15,747 nucleotides of DNA from Amoebophrya sp. AT5.2 (GCA_005223375.1 RXOD01005128.1:1-15747); one strand, 5' to 3'. Positions 1-8,887 are shown, counted from the stretch's first letter. Notes: generated from the sequence alone by a model not told the origin. Numbers and translations are program-made.

Positions 1-111
1 GGAGCGCCCGCCCGGTCTAGATATTGACTAAATCAGAGATAACAGCACAATACGATAGTGATCCGGGATGAACAAATTCATCATAAACAGCACGCGTTGC
101 TTAAGAAGTAC

Positions 112-2639
112 TTGTGAAGTCGACGAATGTAGTCCAATCGATCCGGCCTGCGCACGCTGTCCAGTCTCCGTGGCAGTGCGGCAGCTCCTCCATTAGATGG
201 TGTGGTATTGGTGGAACAAATATTCCGTCGTACCCTGGATCGACACTCAGCGAATTCGCCAGCGGCTCGTAGCTTGCGCCGTAATCTATCGTGAGCACAT
301 GTCCGCCCACGTCTTGCCGGATCAAACAATTAGTGAGCTTTAAAAACTCCTCCTCGCCCGGTCGCATCACCACGTACAAGCTGGGGTAGCCGAGATCGTG
401 GTAGAATTTCGCCAGGCGGCGGTTGCGTTCCGTGTGCCGCCGCAGGAAGCTACCGATCCCAGCAGAACGGCAGCGGTCGGGCGAAATCGGAACAGAGAGC
501 CGCTTTGTCTTCGACGCGATCAGAAATGTGACATCGAGATTCTCGTGCAGGTTGCCTCGGTCTTTGAGACCGCGTCGCAACTCTTGGTAGATGTTGCGCG
601 GAATGGCAAGGAACCCGCTCAGCTCCTTCTCGAGCTCGCGAACGAGTTTCCGCAAATTACCCTGGACCTGATGATGGGTCAGTATATTGAGATCATACAT
701 TGATTTTAGAAGGAGAGTGAGTGGGGGAGAGAGTGAGAGTTTTAAGAGACAATGAGTAAGTACGATTGGATCTTTCTTCAGCCGCAATCGCACGTTGTTG
801 CTGGCAGCCGGAATCTGCAGGTTGCTTGTCTCCATCAGGTTGCTCAACGCCAGCACCGTGTTCATGCAGGTTGTGTTTCGCGGCACCACGCTCATCGCGG
901 CTTGTCCGACCGAGGTTTGCATCGCGGTACAGAAGAACGTGTCGGTGAATGCCTGGAGCTCGGAAACGATCTTGGACGGCTCCCGAATCCCCAGCTGCTG
1001 CGCGAAGAGCCCGGTGACGTCCTGAATCTTGATCAAATGCAGCAGTTTCATCTCAGTCCAAGAGCTGCACTTGCCGGGGTCCACATTCTCCAGGTCGAAC
1101 ACGGACAGTTTCAGCTTCACCGGGGCGAACGCGTCAATCAACTCGTTGCTGATCACCACGTCAGCGGTGAAATCTGTCGATGGGAAGGTGAAAAAATTTA
1201 GGCTGTTGCAGAGCCGCTGTAGTATTTTTCTTGCAACATCATAATTTTTTACTGGTCTGAGAAGAAACTGTTTCTGGCGGGTCCAGTACGGTCTCGCCTC
1301 GCCTGCGTCTTGAGGACCTCGCACGCGGCGACTGTTTGCGCGTCCTGGACGATGACCTCCAGGCCCCGCTCCCGCTGGCGCTTCGCGAGCGCTGGGCTGC
1401 GCTCCAGAATGGTGTAGCGAAACGCAGTTTTCCATTCCGCGTCCAGCTCTGGGGACAGTCCCAGGCAATTCTCCAGCACGCAGTCGCGAATATCCTTTCC
1501 CAACTGCCCGCTGCCGGCGCCCATCTCAACAACCTGAACTTATATTTTCGTTTTCCCGGCGAAAGCACAGCTACTTACTTCCACCTTTACTTGCTCTAAA
1601 AATCAGCAGATTTCCATCACTCTGTCAAAAGGTCAATTCGTGTTTACCTGGAAGATGCCAGGATCTTCTTCCCCGACTTTCGTCACCGTCAGCGTCCCCT
1701 TCGCCAGCTCACGCTTTCGTCGCCTCCACATCAAAAACACCGACCGCATCAGCACCCGGCCGAAGTGTGGCGCAATGGCCATCGGAAAGGTTGTGAAGTG
1801 CGCGAATTCGTTTGCGTCGGGCGCTAGCTTCCCCGCCCCCATCACCCGCCCCGTCGAGTAGTACCCGAAATCCGGTCCGTACTGAGCGTCGTTGTAGAAC
1901 TCGTCGAAGCTGTAGAACGACTCCGTCGATTGTCCGTTGAACAAATTATCAACCCAACTCGTACTCGGTTCGGTCAGAGCGCAGCACCTCGCGTAGTTGT
2001 ACACATCCCCCCAGCAGCCGGGGTTGCCGCCCTCCCCCGCACAGCAGTACTCATAGTTGTACGCCCCCTCCCAACAATCGGAGTTGGGGCAGCCTGCAGT
2101 GCGTAGTTGTTTTTTCCTCTTCAGCTAACAGTGCCTTGTCATTGTGTAAACTAATGACTGGCTGTTCCATAACTCCAGAGTACCGACAAAAGCTTCAGCG
2201 CGCGTGCGGAAGCTTCATTCTGATGTAGCGCTACTCTCAGAAGTACAAGTACATGTACAAAGTAAGTACATTCCCCGATGGTCATGTGCTCGTCCCAGCA
2301 ATTTGGGTTGAATTCGCGGCAGCACGAGTCCGCGGTGAACTCTCCCACCCAGCAGGTGCTCTTGGAGATATCTATCAGCCCACTGTAGTCCGGGTCGCCG
2401 CTGAGATTTCGCAACGCTGGCATGACCAGGTCGTACGGAAGCGCACTCGGAGTCGTCGTGGTTGTCGTTGAAGTACTAGTCGTTGGCTGTGTGTTGCCTG
2501 CCGCTGCAGTGGCAGGGGCGGCAACGTTCCCGGGCGCCGCCGCAGGCACTGCGAATACTGCTGTAAGCGGTGGATGGTTGCTGGAGATACAAGCGTGGAA
2601 TCCGCATCCGGAGAAAAGTAGCCGGAGGACGTCGCGCAT
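112..2639 (-). CDS. CWx8CC-repeat / MidA-NDUFAF7-type SAM methyltransferase (partial, 5 exons)
   Basis: Inferred exons are 2639-2270, 2093-1648, 1533-1290, 1173-764 and 667-112. All junction phases agree and give 675 residues before the left edge. Residues 1-35 are weakly hydrophobic (possible signal or anchor) and about 50-66 are a Ser/Thr-rich linker. Residues 96-161 hold four C-W-x8-C-C units. The methyltransferase follows: FYNDAQYGPDFGYYSTGR near its start, motif I EMGAGSGQ at 275-282, YTILERSP in exon 3, ISNELIDAF at 361-369, LTIDYG near 615-620 and VDFT at 672-675. These are hallmarks of the Methyltransf_28/MidA family, whose member NDUFAF7 methylates an arginine of a complex I subunit. 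Substrate and location here are unknown; disulfide-type repeats fit secretion better than the matrix. The frame stops at 101 if unspliced, but a GTACTTC donor at 111 and a short C-terminus suggest more exons to the left. An in-frame ATG at 3107 would add an Arg-rich extension that I doubt. Confidence 0.82.
668..763 (-). other. Intron 4 of the MidA-type gene (in-frame, no stop)
   Basis: A 96-nt, phase 0 intron with donor CCAATC|GTACTTAC and acceptor CATCATCAG|GTCCAG. It is pyrimidine-rich with a CTGAC branch-like site near the 3' end. It is a multiple of three and contains no stop, so retention would add 32 residues rich in Leu. Confidence 0.75.
1174..1289 (-). other. Intron 3 of the MidA-type gene
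   Basis: A 116-nt, phase 1 intron. The acceptor CATCGACAG|ATTTCACC is clear, with a CTAAATTTTTTCACC tract upstream. The donor C|GTACTGG is one of two phase-compatible choices; the other, A|GTTTCTTC, lies about 30 nt further in. The frame change between the two flanking conserved blocks requires an intron here. Confidence 0.7.
1534..1647 (-). other. Intron 2 of the MidA-type gene
   Basis: A 114-nt, phase 0 intron with donor TTCCAG|GTAAACA and acceptor AGTTCAG|GTTGTTGAG. It joins the N-terminal GYYSTGR region to the SAM-binding motif EMGAGSGQ, as expected for the family. Confidence 0.88.
1981..2354 (-). repeat. Four tandem C-W-x8-C-C units
   Basis: In the spliced protein, CW/CC pairs lie at residues 96-97/106-107, 114-115/124-125, 130-131/140-141 and 150-151/160-161. 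Each has exactly eight residues between CW and CC. Units are joined by 6, 4 and 8 residues. A Phe or Tyr usually sits at x4 of the spacer (CWVGEFTADSCC, CWEGAYNYEYCC, CWGDVYNYARCC). The second unit is split by the intron at 2094-2269. Regular Cys pairs suggest small disulfide-bonded modules. Confidence 0.9.
2094..2269 (-). other. Intron 1 of the MidA-type gene
   Basis: A 176-nt, phase 1 intron with donor GAAT|GTACTTAC and acceptor CTGCAG|GCTGC. Joining the exons completes the second CWx8CC unit with exact spacing, which is strong internal proof of both ends. Confidence 0.9.
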
Positions 2640-3629
2640 ACGGTGTTGCTTTCTCCTGCCAACGTGTGTGCCGTCTCGCTTCCTCCGGCAGGGGAGCGGC
2701 TCAAACAAATGCTTTCGAATACCCTCCCCCAAAGAACAGCCACCGAAGGCTTCGGCGCAGGAACGCGAAGCCCGCGCTGCGGGCGATCGTCGTCTACCTG
2801 GCTTTCTGCCCGCTGCCGTTGTTTCTATTCGCGCCGAAGACCGACTCGGTGCGCGGGCTTTGGTGTGCTCCAAGGATCTTTTAGCCTTTCGGCGGTTCCT
2901 GGGGGACGGGCAGGCTACCGAGCAAAGACCCGGCTGTGCCGCTTCCTGGCCACTCTCCCTGCTTCTTTCCCAATCCATCACGCAGCCGGTGCCCTTGTCG
3001 CCATCGAGCTCGCAGCAATCACGCAACGCCCGGTCCCTTCTTCTGGACCGGGGACGGGCCCACAAGCGCGCTCGATCGCGATCGCCCGAAGGCATCGAGA
3101 ATCTCATTGTTTTCGGTTGCTACAGAAGCACACTGAGTCGATCACGCACGACCGACGAGAACGTACGCGATCAAGATTACGAGGAGAGCACGAAAACAAC
3201 GACGAAGCGCAGTGTTCACAGAAGCACCGATAAAATTACTATCGCACCACTTTCGAGGGGGAACTGGAACATGCGTCGGAGCGGCTGCGCGCGAATCTCA
3301 CGCACCAAGGAAACGGCATTAAATCGCATGTTATGGAGAAGGAGGTCAGTCGATCTTTGCATAGTATGCTCAGTTTGTACATTTTTTGGGAGGCAGCACA
3401 CGATTCGATTCTCTGATTCAATCTTCTTCGACGCAGAGGTTTCGGTCAATGCCAAATATGGGAGTCGCGCATCTAGTCGCGCTTCGCCCACGGCTACCGA
3501 TGCCCAGCAGCGACAACCAGCGGCGAAAACGAAAACCCAGTCGAATCCGCACTGCCGCAAAAACCAAGCGCAGTAGTGTGTTCTCCTTCGTCTAGCCCAG
3601 AAGCGGATGCTGTTGTTCTGCGGCAGCCT
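2640..3629. other. Interval between MidA-type gene and membrane methyltransferase
   Basis: About 1 kb with no convincing gene. The MidA-type frame stays open upstream on the minus strand to an ATG at 3107, coding an Arg-rich segment without recognisable motifs that may be untranslated leader. A minus-strand open stretch at 3216-3560 has no ATG and no domain. No promoter element was recognised. Confidence 0.5.
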
Positions 3630-4855
3630 TCATTGATTTTGTAGGAACCAAGTATCACCATCTTGAAACAGCTGGATCGGCAGTCTGATCATCCCCGAAA
3701 ACTCCAGCACGGCGCTTTGTATCTGAAAGTTTTTGTTTTCGGTACTTTTACCCTTGCAACGAGCAGCAACCAATGCACAGAGATACAGCCCTGACGATTC
3801 AAACGTAAAACAAATTCCTTTCCCTCCAGCAGGCAAGTGAGTACCCCTGCTTTGTGCCAGTTTGGCCCAGCGATGATTCCGCCCGGGCCGAGACTTCGCC
3901 ACCAGTCCGTGAGATCGCGCAACACCGCTTCATGTGCGGGGTTGTTGTCTACGTACACGAGACTCAGTGGTGGTGGTGGCTGCTGCATCGGGTTGTTTTG
4001 CCAGGTGATGGCGAACGACTGGGAAAAATCGCGCATGAGGCTGTGCCTGTTTCGTATTTGGTGATGGCGATGGATACAACAAGGCCGTACATTTTGTGCG
4101 AACAGCAAGTGGTATTTAAGGATTGAAAAAACAAGGAAGGCGTTCTTTTCTTGCAGGGCCCACGATTCAATCATTCCTGCTCGAAAGTATTTTCAAGACC
4201 TTCCTTCAAAGCGGTGGATTTTGTTTCGTAGGTCTTCGAAGACCCGCTGATGGTCCCAGTCGGACAAGTTTTCTGGCTCGTCGTAACCCTGGTGAATGTG
4301 TACGAAGGGGTCCACCAAGTAGAGCCCAGGTGACGTGTGCCAGTTTTGCAAGAGGTCCAGGGCGAACGGATTTCTCCCTACCCCAAGGATGATACCGATC
4401 CCGCGCGGGTGTCGGCTCATGAGGAAGTCGAGAATGGAGAAGTTCTGTCGCTGGACGTCTGCGGGAGTGGGTGGCGCTGCGCCATTACTTCGTGGTGGTG
4501 GCTGTGCGGCTGGTTGCTGCTGCGGCGCGGCTTGCGACGCGGCGGCCTGCGTAGCTCGTGGTCTCTCGGCCGCCACCGGGGGCGGAGGCCTTGGTCTCTC
4601 AGTCGCCACCGGCGGTGGCCTGGGTCTTTCAGGCTCGATTGAAAACGGAAGGGGCCGGCCCTGCAAGGCGGCTACCTTGTTGAGCAATTGGCGAGCAGAT
4701 GCAGACCCCGAGTGCGCGGGATCGATCTTGTCCGCCGGGCCGCCACAGGGGCAGTCGAGGATATACACCTGCCGCACCTGCCAGATCTGTATCGTCACGG
4801 CGACGAAGGCGAGCAACCAGTGCGAACTGAGATCACGGGGTGGGGGCGTCATCAT
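3630..4855 (-). CDS. Membrane-anchored class I SAM methyltransferase (3 exons)
   Basis: Inferred exons 4855-4200, 4046-3845 and 3722-3630 give 316 residues; ATG at 4855 is the first Met in the frame. Residues 12-26 (WLLAFVAVTIQIWQV) form one membrane segment behind a short N-terminus, suggesting a type II anchor. Residues 75-130 are Pro-rich, with three ERPR units. The catalytic-type domain follows: ILGVGRNPFALDLL (about 156-169), LYLVDPF with the acidic strand-2 residue, then LSLVYVDNNPAH (246-257), LRDLTDWW and LGPGGIIAGPNW (271-282). This order matches Methyltransf_24-like enzymes. The family usually has D..H and GGxxxxHD; here the second site reads GPNW, so metal binding or activity may be altered. 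Substrate is unknown, and the luminal or cytosolic side cannot be decided from sequence. Confidence 0.75.
3723..3844 (-). other. Intron 2 of the membrane methyltransferase
   Basis: A 122-nt, phase 0 intron with donor GCAGGG|GTACTCAC and acceptor CTTTCAG|ATACAA. It joins GPNWHKAG to IQSAVLEF, matching the conserved step from the GG loop to the AV-EF helix. Confidence 0.8.
4047..4199 (-). other. Intron 1 of the membrane methyltransferase
   Basis: A 153-nt, phase 2 intron with donor GGAAG|GTCTTG and acceptor CGAAACAG|GCACAG. It joins RFEG to RHSLMRDFS, the usual order in this methyltransferase family. The donor is a poor match to the standard consensus. Confidence 0.75.
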
Positions 4856-5318
4856 GCGGGCAAACAAACAGGAACGTACTCTAGAACCGCACCTGGGGCC
4901 GGAGGTACTCCGAAGCGAAAGAATAAGACGCAACAAGAAAGTAAGATGGATCTACTCATCAATGCCGTCGACACTAACTCTACAAATCACTAGAAGTGAT
5001 GTGAATATTGATCATCCCCGCCTAAACTAAGTAGACAACGTACCGACCGTAGTTTAGAAGGACCCCTCCGCAGACAACCAGAAAGCACATATTAGCAGAC
5101 AGAACAACCTCTTCACGCGAGCCGGAATCACGGAACCTTTGCTAAGGGGCACGATCGATCACGAGTGCAGCAACCGCAACCGAGAATCGCGATCTCGTTC
5201 TGACACAACAGTTGCCTCGTATGTGCAGGCCCACGCAGCTCTGCCGCAGCATCTACTCCGGCCCTTGTTCTGTTACTCCTCATCCTTATGCTGTTGTTGT
5301 GCCGCTTGCAAAATTACT
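4856..5318. other. Interval upstream of the membrane methyltransferase
   Basis: About 460 bases. The methyltransferase frame stays open to about 4936 but has no upstream ATG. Short plus-strand frames show no motif. I see no gene, RNA or repeat; it probably holds the leader of one gene and the trailer of the next. Confidence 0.4.
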
Positions 5319-5352
5319 TTATGTCCTGAGTCGTTGCTTCACCACTGCTGCC

Positions 5353-6596
5353 CTAGAAGGACGCACATCCTTCTTGGCGCATGCAACAGAACATCCACAG
5401 TAGTTCTCCTACGCGCACCGACAAGCGTGCGTACGTCAGGTTCTCGAATTTCTTTTCTCCTAGCCGCCCTGCGAAGCCCGCAATGGCTCCAAAAAAGAGC
5501 GGTGGTAGTGTATGCGGCACGTGCTCCACAAACGCCGATATCCCGAGGCAGAGGTGCTCCAGCATGACCAGCCCTGACGCTATGTACAGCCCGTCGCGCT
5601 TCGGCACTGGCACGAACACGATCCGCCCGTCGTCCGCTTCCTCCGAGAGCGGCCGAAAGAAGCCGCCGAACACCGCGTTCCGCGGCATGCAATCTCCAAA
5701 ATCAGCTTTCACCCCCGGCAATTCGTCCGTCTTCGACCCGTGGCTCGGCCGGAAGCTGCGCGCGAGCGACGTCAGGTTGTGCGGGTCCTGATCCTCCGCC
5801 TCCGCGGGCGGATTTGCTTTTGCTGGCGCACTACTGGTACTAACCGCGGCCCGCGGCGCGTCCGACGACGAGGCTGATATTGACGGTGGTGTAGTAGAAG
5901 GTGAACTCATTTCCACCATGCCCGGCACCGCGAGTGGTGCGTCGGACTTCTTCGCTGCTTCGTAGTGTCCCGTCGGTCCGATGTGGCCGTCGGCGGACAG
6001 GTTGGCCAGCATCTTCCTGTTTGTGCCCACGGGGTCCCCCAACACGTACACGTAGTACATCACCTCGCGGCCCACAAAGATGATCACAAGCAGGTAGAAG
6101 ATGGAGCCCAGGAACAGCTCCCAGCCCTGCGCATTGAAGTCGAACATGAGCCCGCACTTCGCGCTCACGGATATTGCGAACGACATGAAGTACGGCCACG
6201 CCAGCGCATCACCGAAGAACCGTATTCTGCCGAGCACCTCCAGGCTCCGGCGCCAGCTGCGAAGGAAACCACCTGCGGCGGCATTTTTTTTTTTTTGAAG
6301 TAGATTCGATGTTGAATTGAGCTCTTGGATGTGTCTGTAGACGATTATCGTCGCCGACGTCTAGTTGTCCTCACTAGGCCGTTCGGCTGTAGGGAACCAA
6401 TCGATGTGCAAATGATAAGAGGGGGGTTTACCCGGTAATGTAAAGTACCTGCTGCGAGAACGAGCGCGTCAAACGCGAGCACGCTTGTAAGCACTTTCAG
6501 CGTTCTGCTCGTTGCGTGATGCGCGATTAGCACATGGCATGCCGCGAACCCGAGATACGCCACAGAGACGAGCTGTCTGCGGACGTGGAGCGCCAT
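5353..6596 (-). CDS. Multi-pass membrane protein of unknown function (2 exons)
   Basis: Inferred exons 6596-6449 and 6272-5353 give 355 residues. Hydrophobic segments lie near residues 9-25, 33-50, 75-93, 99-127 (one long or two short), 278-299 and 304-318. A Ser/Pro/Ala-rich, probably cytosolic loop occupies about 160-225. The segment with LEHLCLGISAFVEHVP resembles in spacing the last helix of anoctamins, but the rest does not match, so I make no family call. If exon 1 is wrong, the first Met in exon 2 is at 6186. The 3' end may also be spliced: a donor GTACGCAC at 5434 and acceptor CTTCTAG at 5353 would replace the Cys-rich tail with a short basic one ending at 5319 (339 residues). Confidence 0.55.
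6273..6448 (-). other. Intron of the multi-pass membrane protein gene
   Basis: A 176-nt, phase 1 intron with donor GCAGCAG|GTACTTTAC and acceptor GCCGCAG|GTGGTT. The phases match and it joins two hydrophobic, protein-like frames. A run of 13 A lies just upstream of the acceptor on the coding strand where a pyrimidine tract would be expected, so the acceptor is less certain. Confidence 0.6.
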
Positions 6597-7219
6597 AATG
6601 ACTGCTATAGACGGAAATTGAAAACACTGGGTTCTTTATGTCTTGGTTACATTCGTGAAGTGCGAAAAGTAAAAAAGCGCCATCATATGAAACAACCAAT
6701 CGCCATTTTTGCATATGTGTTCTTGACTTACCATTTTCCTGTTGCAAAATTTGCCTGCACGTCGAAAAAAGAAAAACTACTTGGCGATGTCCCTACCATA
6801 CTGCAAATTCACCACACGACGACACGATCAATGAAATTGGAGCTGACTTTCAGCCTCTGGCTGCGGATGAGGTCTACTTTACCAAAGCATGCGGATGATC
6901 GATGAGAGATTTTCAGTCCCGCGCGAAGATATTTGGGTCCCGTCACTCCATTTCGAGGATGTAGTTCAGTGCGTTGTAAGTGTTTTTCTTCCATCAAAGT
7001 CGTACTTGGTGCTTTGTCTCACTGTCGTAACGCGCAAACAGTCTGGCCGAAGAGTGAGACGGACCACGGCGTGGCTCGTCACCAGCAGTCGTGGGACGAA
7101 TACAAAAACTGCGTTGCGTAGTCACTGTCACGTTTCGTATGTTCATCTGTGTGTAAGTAGTCGCGCATACCGAGAACCAAAACTCCGAGTCACACGTCCG
7201 AAGCAGCTCCTCTGGCGCG
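6597..7219. other. Intergenic interval, nothing recognised
   Basis: About 620 bases between two minus-strand genes. A short minus-strand frame at 6809-6997 starts with two Met codons but has no recognisable motif. No RNA gene, repeat or promoter element was seen. Confidence 0.4.
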
Positions 7220-8887
7220 TCAGCTTTTCTCCCCGCAAGAGCCCGTGCCAAGCCCGGCCTCCCATGCGCCGTTGAGTCTCTTCAGCCACTCCAAAAGAAC
7301 CTCTGGCCGCTCGCGTTCGCGCAGTGTGGCTAGTGTGTGCTCGGGCGCCTCTTCAGAAAGTAAGTCGCTCAGCAGGCGCTCCAATGAATGGGGCTGCCTT
7401 TCTGGGTAGAGCCTTAGCAAGTGGCCAGCTGGTAAGGACTCTCGCCGCTCTTCGTCGGTCATTGAGTCCGGGCGTTTCCAGACACTGGTCAGTTGATAGT
7501 AACCAGGTCGCCTCAGCGTCACGACCTCGCTGAGAGCCCGACGGGTGTAAACACGTCTGGCGGGCTGCAAAACGTGACCCGAGCCGGTAACTAAGGCCGG
7601 CTCTTCCTCTTCTTCCCAAGTCCAAGTGTCAACGGTCGCTGCTGGTGGCACCCAGACCTTCACGCGATACGCCGGACACAGATTCTCCAGCACCGACTGG
7701 AGAGCAGCTTCGAAGTTTTTCCAGATTGCGCGTTCGTGATCGACGTGCTCGTGGTAGTCGTACACAAAGCGACGCACCCAGAGCATCCCGCTCACCTGCT
7801 CGAGCAGGGCGCGCAAGAGTGAGAAGGGTGACATAGCATTGTTCGCCAATTCTCCGATGTCAGGGTCGCGCCCAATGCGGGTGATCAGTTGCGCGCTGAT
7901 TTCCACTTCCTCCGCCGCTGTTGCGAGCAAGTGTCCAAGAGTGCGGGTGAAGTCCCCCGGCATAAGGTTTTCGACTATGTACTTGACCCGGTGGAAAAAC
8001 CAACGATAGTGCCTTCCTCCGCGGAGACGATCAGCGCCGTCGTTGTCACCATCTCCAATGCGGGTAGCAGCGCTCTCGAGGAGTTCACTCCAGCCGTGCG
8101 GAAGGTTGAAGGCAGGTGACGAACTGGAAACTTTACTTTCTGCTTCATCTACGTTGCGTACTACTGAGCCTGCTTCTTGTGACAGATCCGCCTCGGCCTC
8201 GGCCTGAGCCACAGAGAAAAGCAGAGCATCGATTTCATGCTCACCCACCGAATCCAGATGAAGCCATGCATTGGAGTCGCCCAGAAGTTTCAGGAGGCGC
8301 AGCAGCTTTTCCCGCTTCCCCGATCGAGAACTTGGCAACAAGAAAGCCCAAGGACGGTAGGTCAGCCAAACGCCCGCCAGGTTCGCCACCGACGCCCAGT
8401 AATTCCACATCGCGTGATAGAGGTCGCTTTCGATCGTTCGGCGCGTCGCGATTGCAGCGTCGTCATCGTGTGCTTCGCGTTCCGGTGCAACCGCCGGTTG
8501 GTTTTTCTCCAGATCCTGGTGCAGATTCTTACGCTTCAAACTCCATCTCACAAGCCGCTTCGCCGCAACGTCTATCGGGTCCGGGCGGAGCCGCGCTATT
8601 GTATTTGCGGTGGAGACATCGAGGAACTTCGTGATTTCTGCAGGTACGTAGTCTGGTAGGTCTTGAAGCTCTATTTTTAACGCTGCCGACAATCCGTCGT
8701 GCGAAGCGCGGTCGATGTCGTCTGGTGCCAACGAAGGCGAGAGCATGTATCGCAGCGTCGCTGCAGCATCGTGGACATCTTCGCCATGTAGTGGTCGCAG
8801 AACCTGGACTGCAGCTGGAAAGCGAAGTAGGAAACAACAAACTGGCCAATGCCAAGACCCATTGCGAGTTCGACGGCCTGCGGACAT
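7220..8887 (-). CDS. Hypothetical protein, 555 residues
   Basis: A long uninterrupted frame with an ATG at 8887 and an in-frame TGA three codons upstream. I do not recognise the protein. Residues 12-30 (SWHWPVCCFLLRFPAAVQV) are hydrophobic and could be a signal or anchor. The rest is mostly helical-looking and charged, with a membrane-like or buried aromatic stretch around YHAMWNYWASVANLAGVWL (about 155-173), an acidic run WTWEEEEEP near 424-432 and an Arg/Glu/Leu-rich C-terminus. A second open frame on the same strand, 8677-9006, overlaps the 5' end and reads as a more typical hydrophobic segment (AMGLGIGQFVVSYFAF). The true first exon may therefore use that frame and splice into this one, in which case the first 60 or so residues here are wrong. 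The length beyond that is well supported as coding. Confidence 0.55.
   Translation of the reverse strand: MSAGRRTRNGSWHWPVCCFLLRFPAAVQVLRPLHGEDVHDAAATLRYMLSPSLAPDDIDRASHDGLSAALKIELQDLPDYVPAEITKFLDVSTANTIARLRPDPIDVAAKRLVRWSLKRKNLHQDLEKNQPAVAPEREAHDDDAAIATRRTIESDLYHAMWNYWASVANLAGVWLTYRPWAFLLPSSRSGKREKLLRLLKLLGDSNAWLHLDSVGEHEIDALLFSVAQAEAEADLSQEAGSVVRNVDEAESKVSSSSPAFNLPHGWSELLESAATRIGDGDNDGADRLRGGRHYRWFFHRVKYIVENLMPGDFTRTLGHLLATAAEEVEISAQLITRIGRDPDIGELANNAMSPFSLLRALLEQVSGMLWVRRFVYDYHEHVDHERAIWKNFEAALQSVLENLCPAYRVKVWVPPAATVDTWTWEEEEEPALVTGSGHVLQPARRVYTRRALSEVVTLRRPGYYQLTSVWKRPDSMTDEERRESLPAGHLLRLYPERQPHSLERLLSDLLSEEAPEHTLATLRERERPEVLLEWLKRLNGAWEAGLGTGSCGEKS

Noticed and set aside
2640..3107. Arg-rich N-terminal extension of the MidA-type protein from the ATG at 3107
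   Set aside because: The frame is open, but the composition is unlike the rest of the protein and lacks motifs. The ATG at 2639 sits before a hydrophobic segment and is the more likely start; transcript 5' ends would decide.
3216..3560. Minus-strand frame of 114 codons as a small gene
   Set aside because: No ATG start, no domain, no acceptor and donor pair that would attach it to either neighbour.
2422..3576. Plus-strand open frame of 384 codons
   Set aside because: It lies antisense to the CWx8CC exon and its upstream region, is Ser/Arg/Pro-rich with no motif, and disagrees with the strand of every supported gene.
5353..6596. Anoctamin/TMEM16 assignment for the multi-pass protein
   Set aside because: Only one helix (LEHLCLGISAFVEHVP) resembles the last anoctamin helix in spacing. 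The earlier helices, calcium-site residues and length do not match, so the likeness may be chance.
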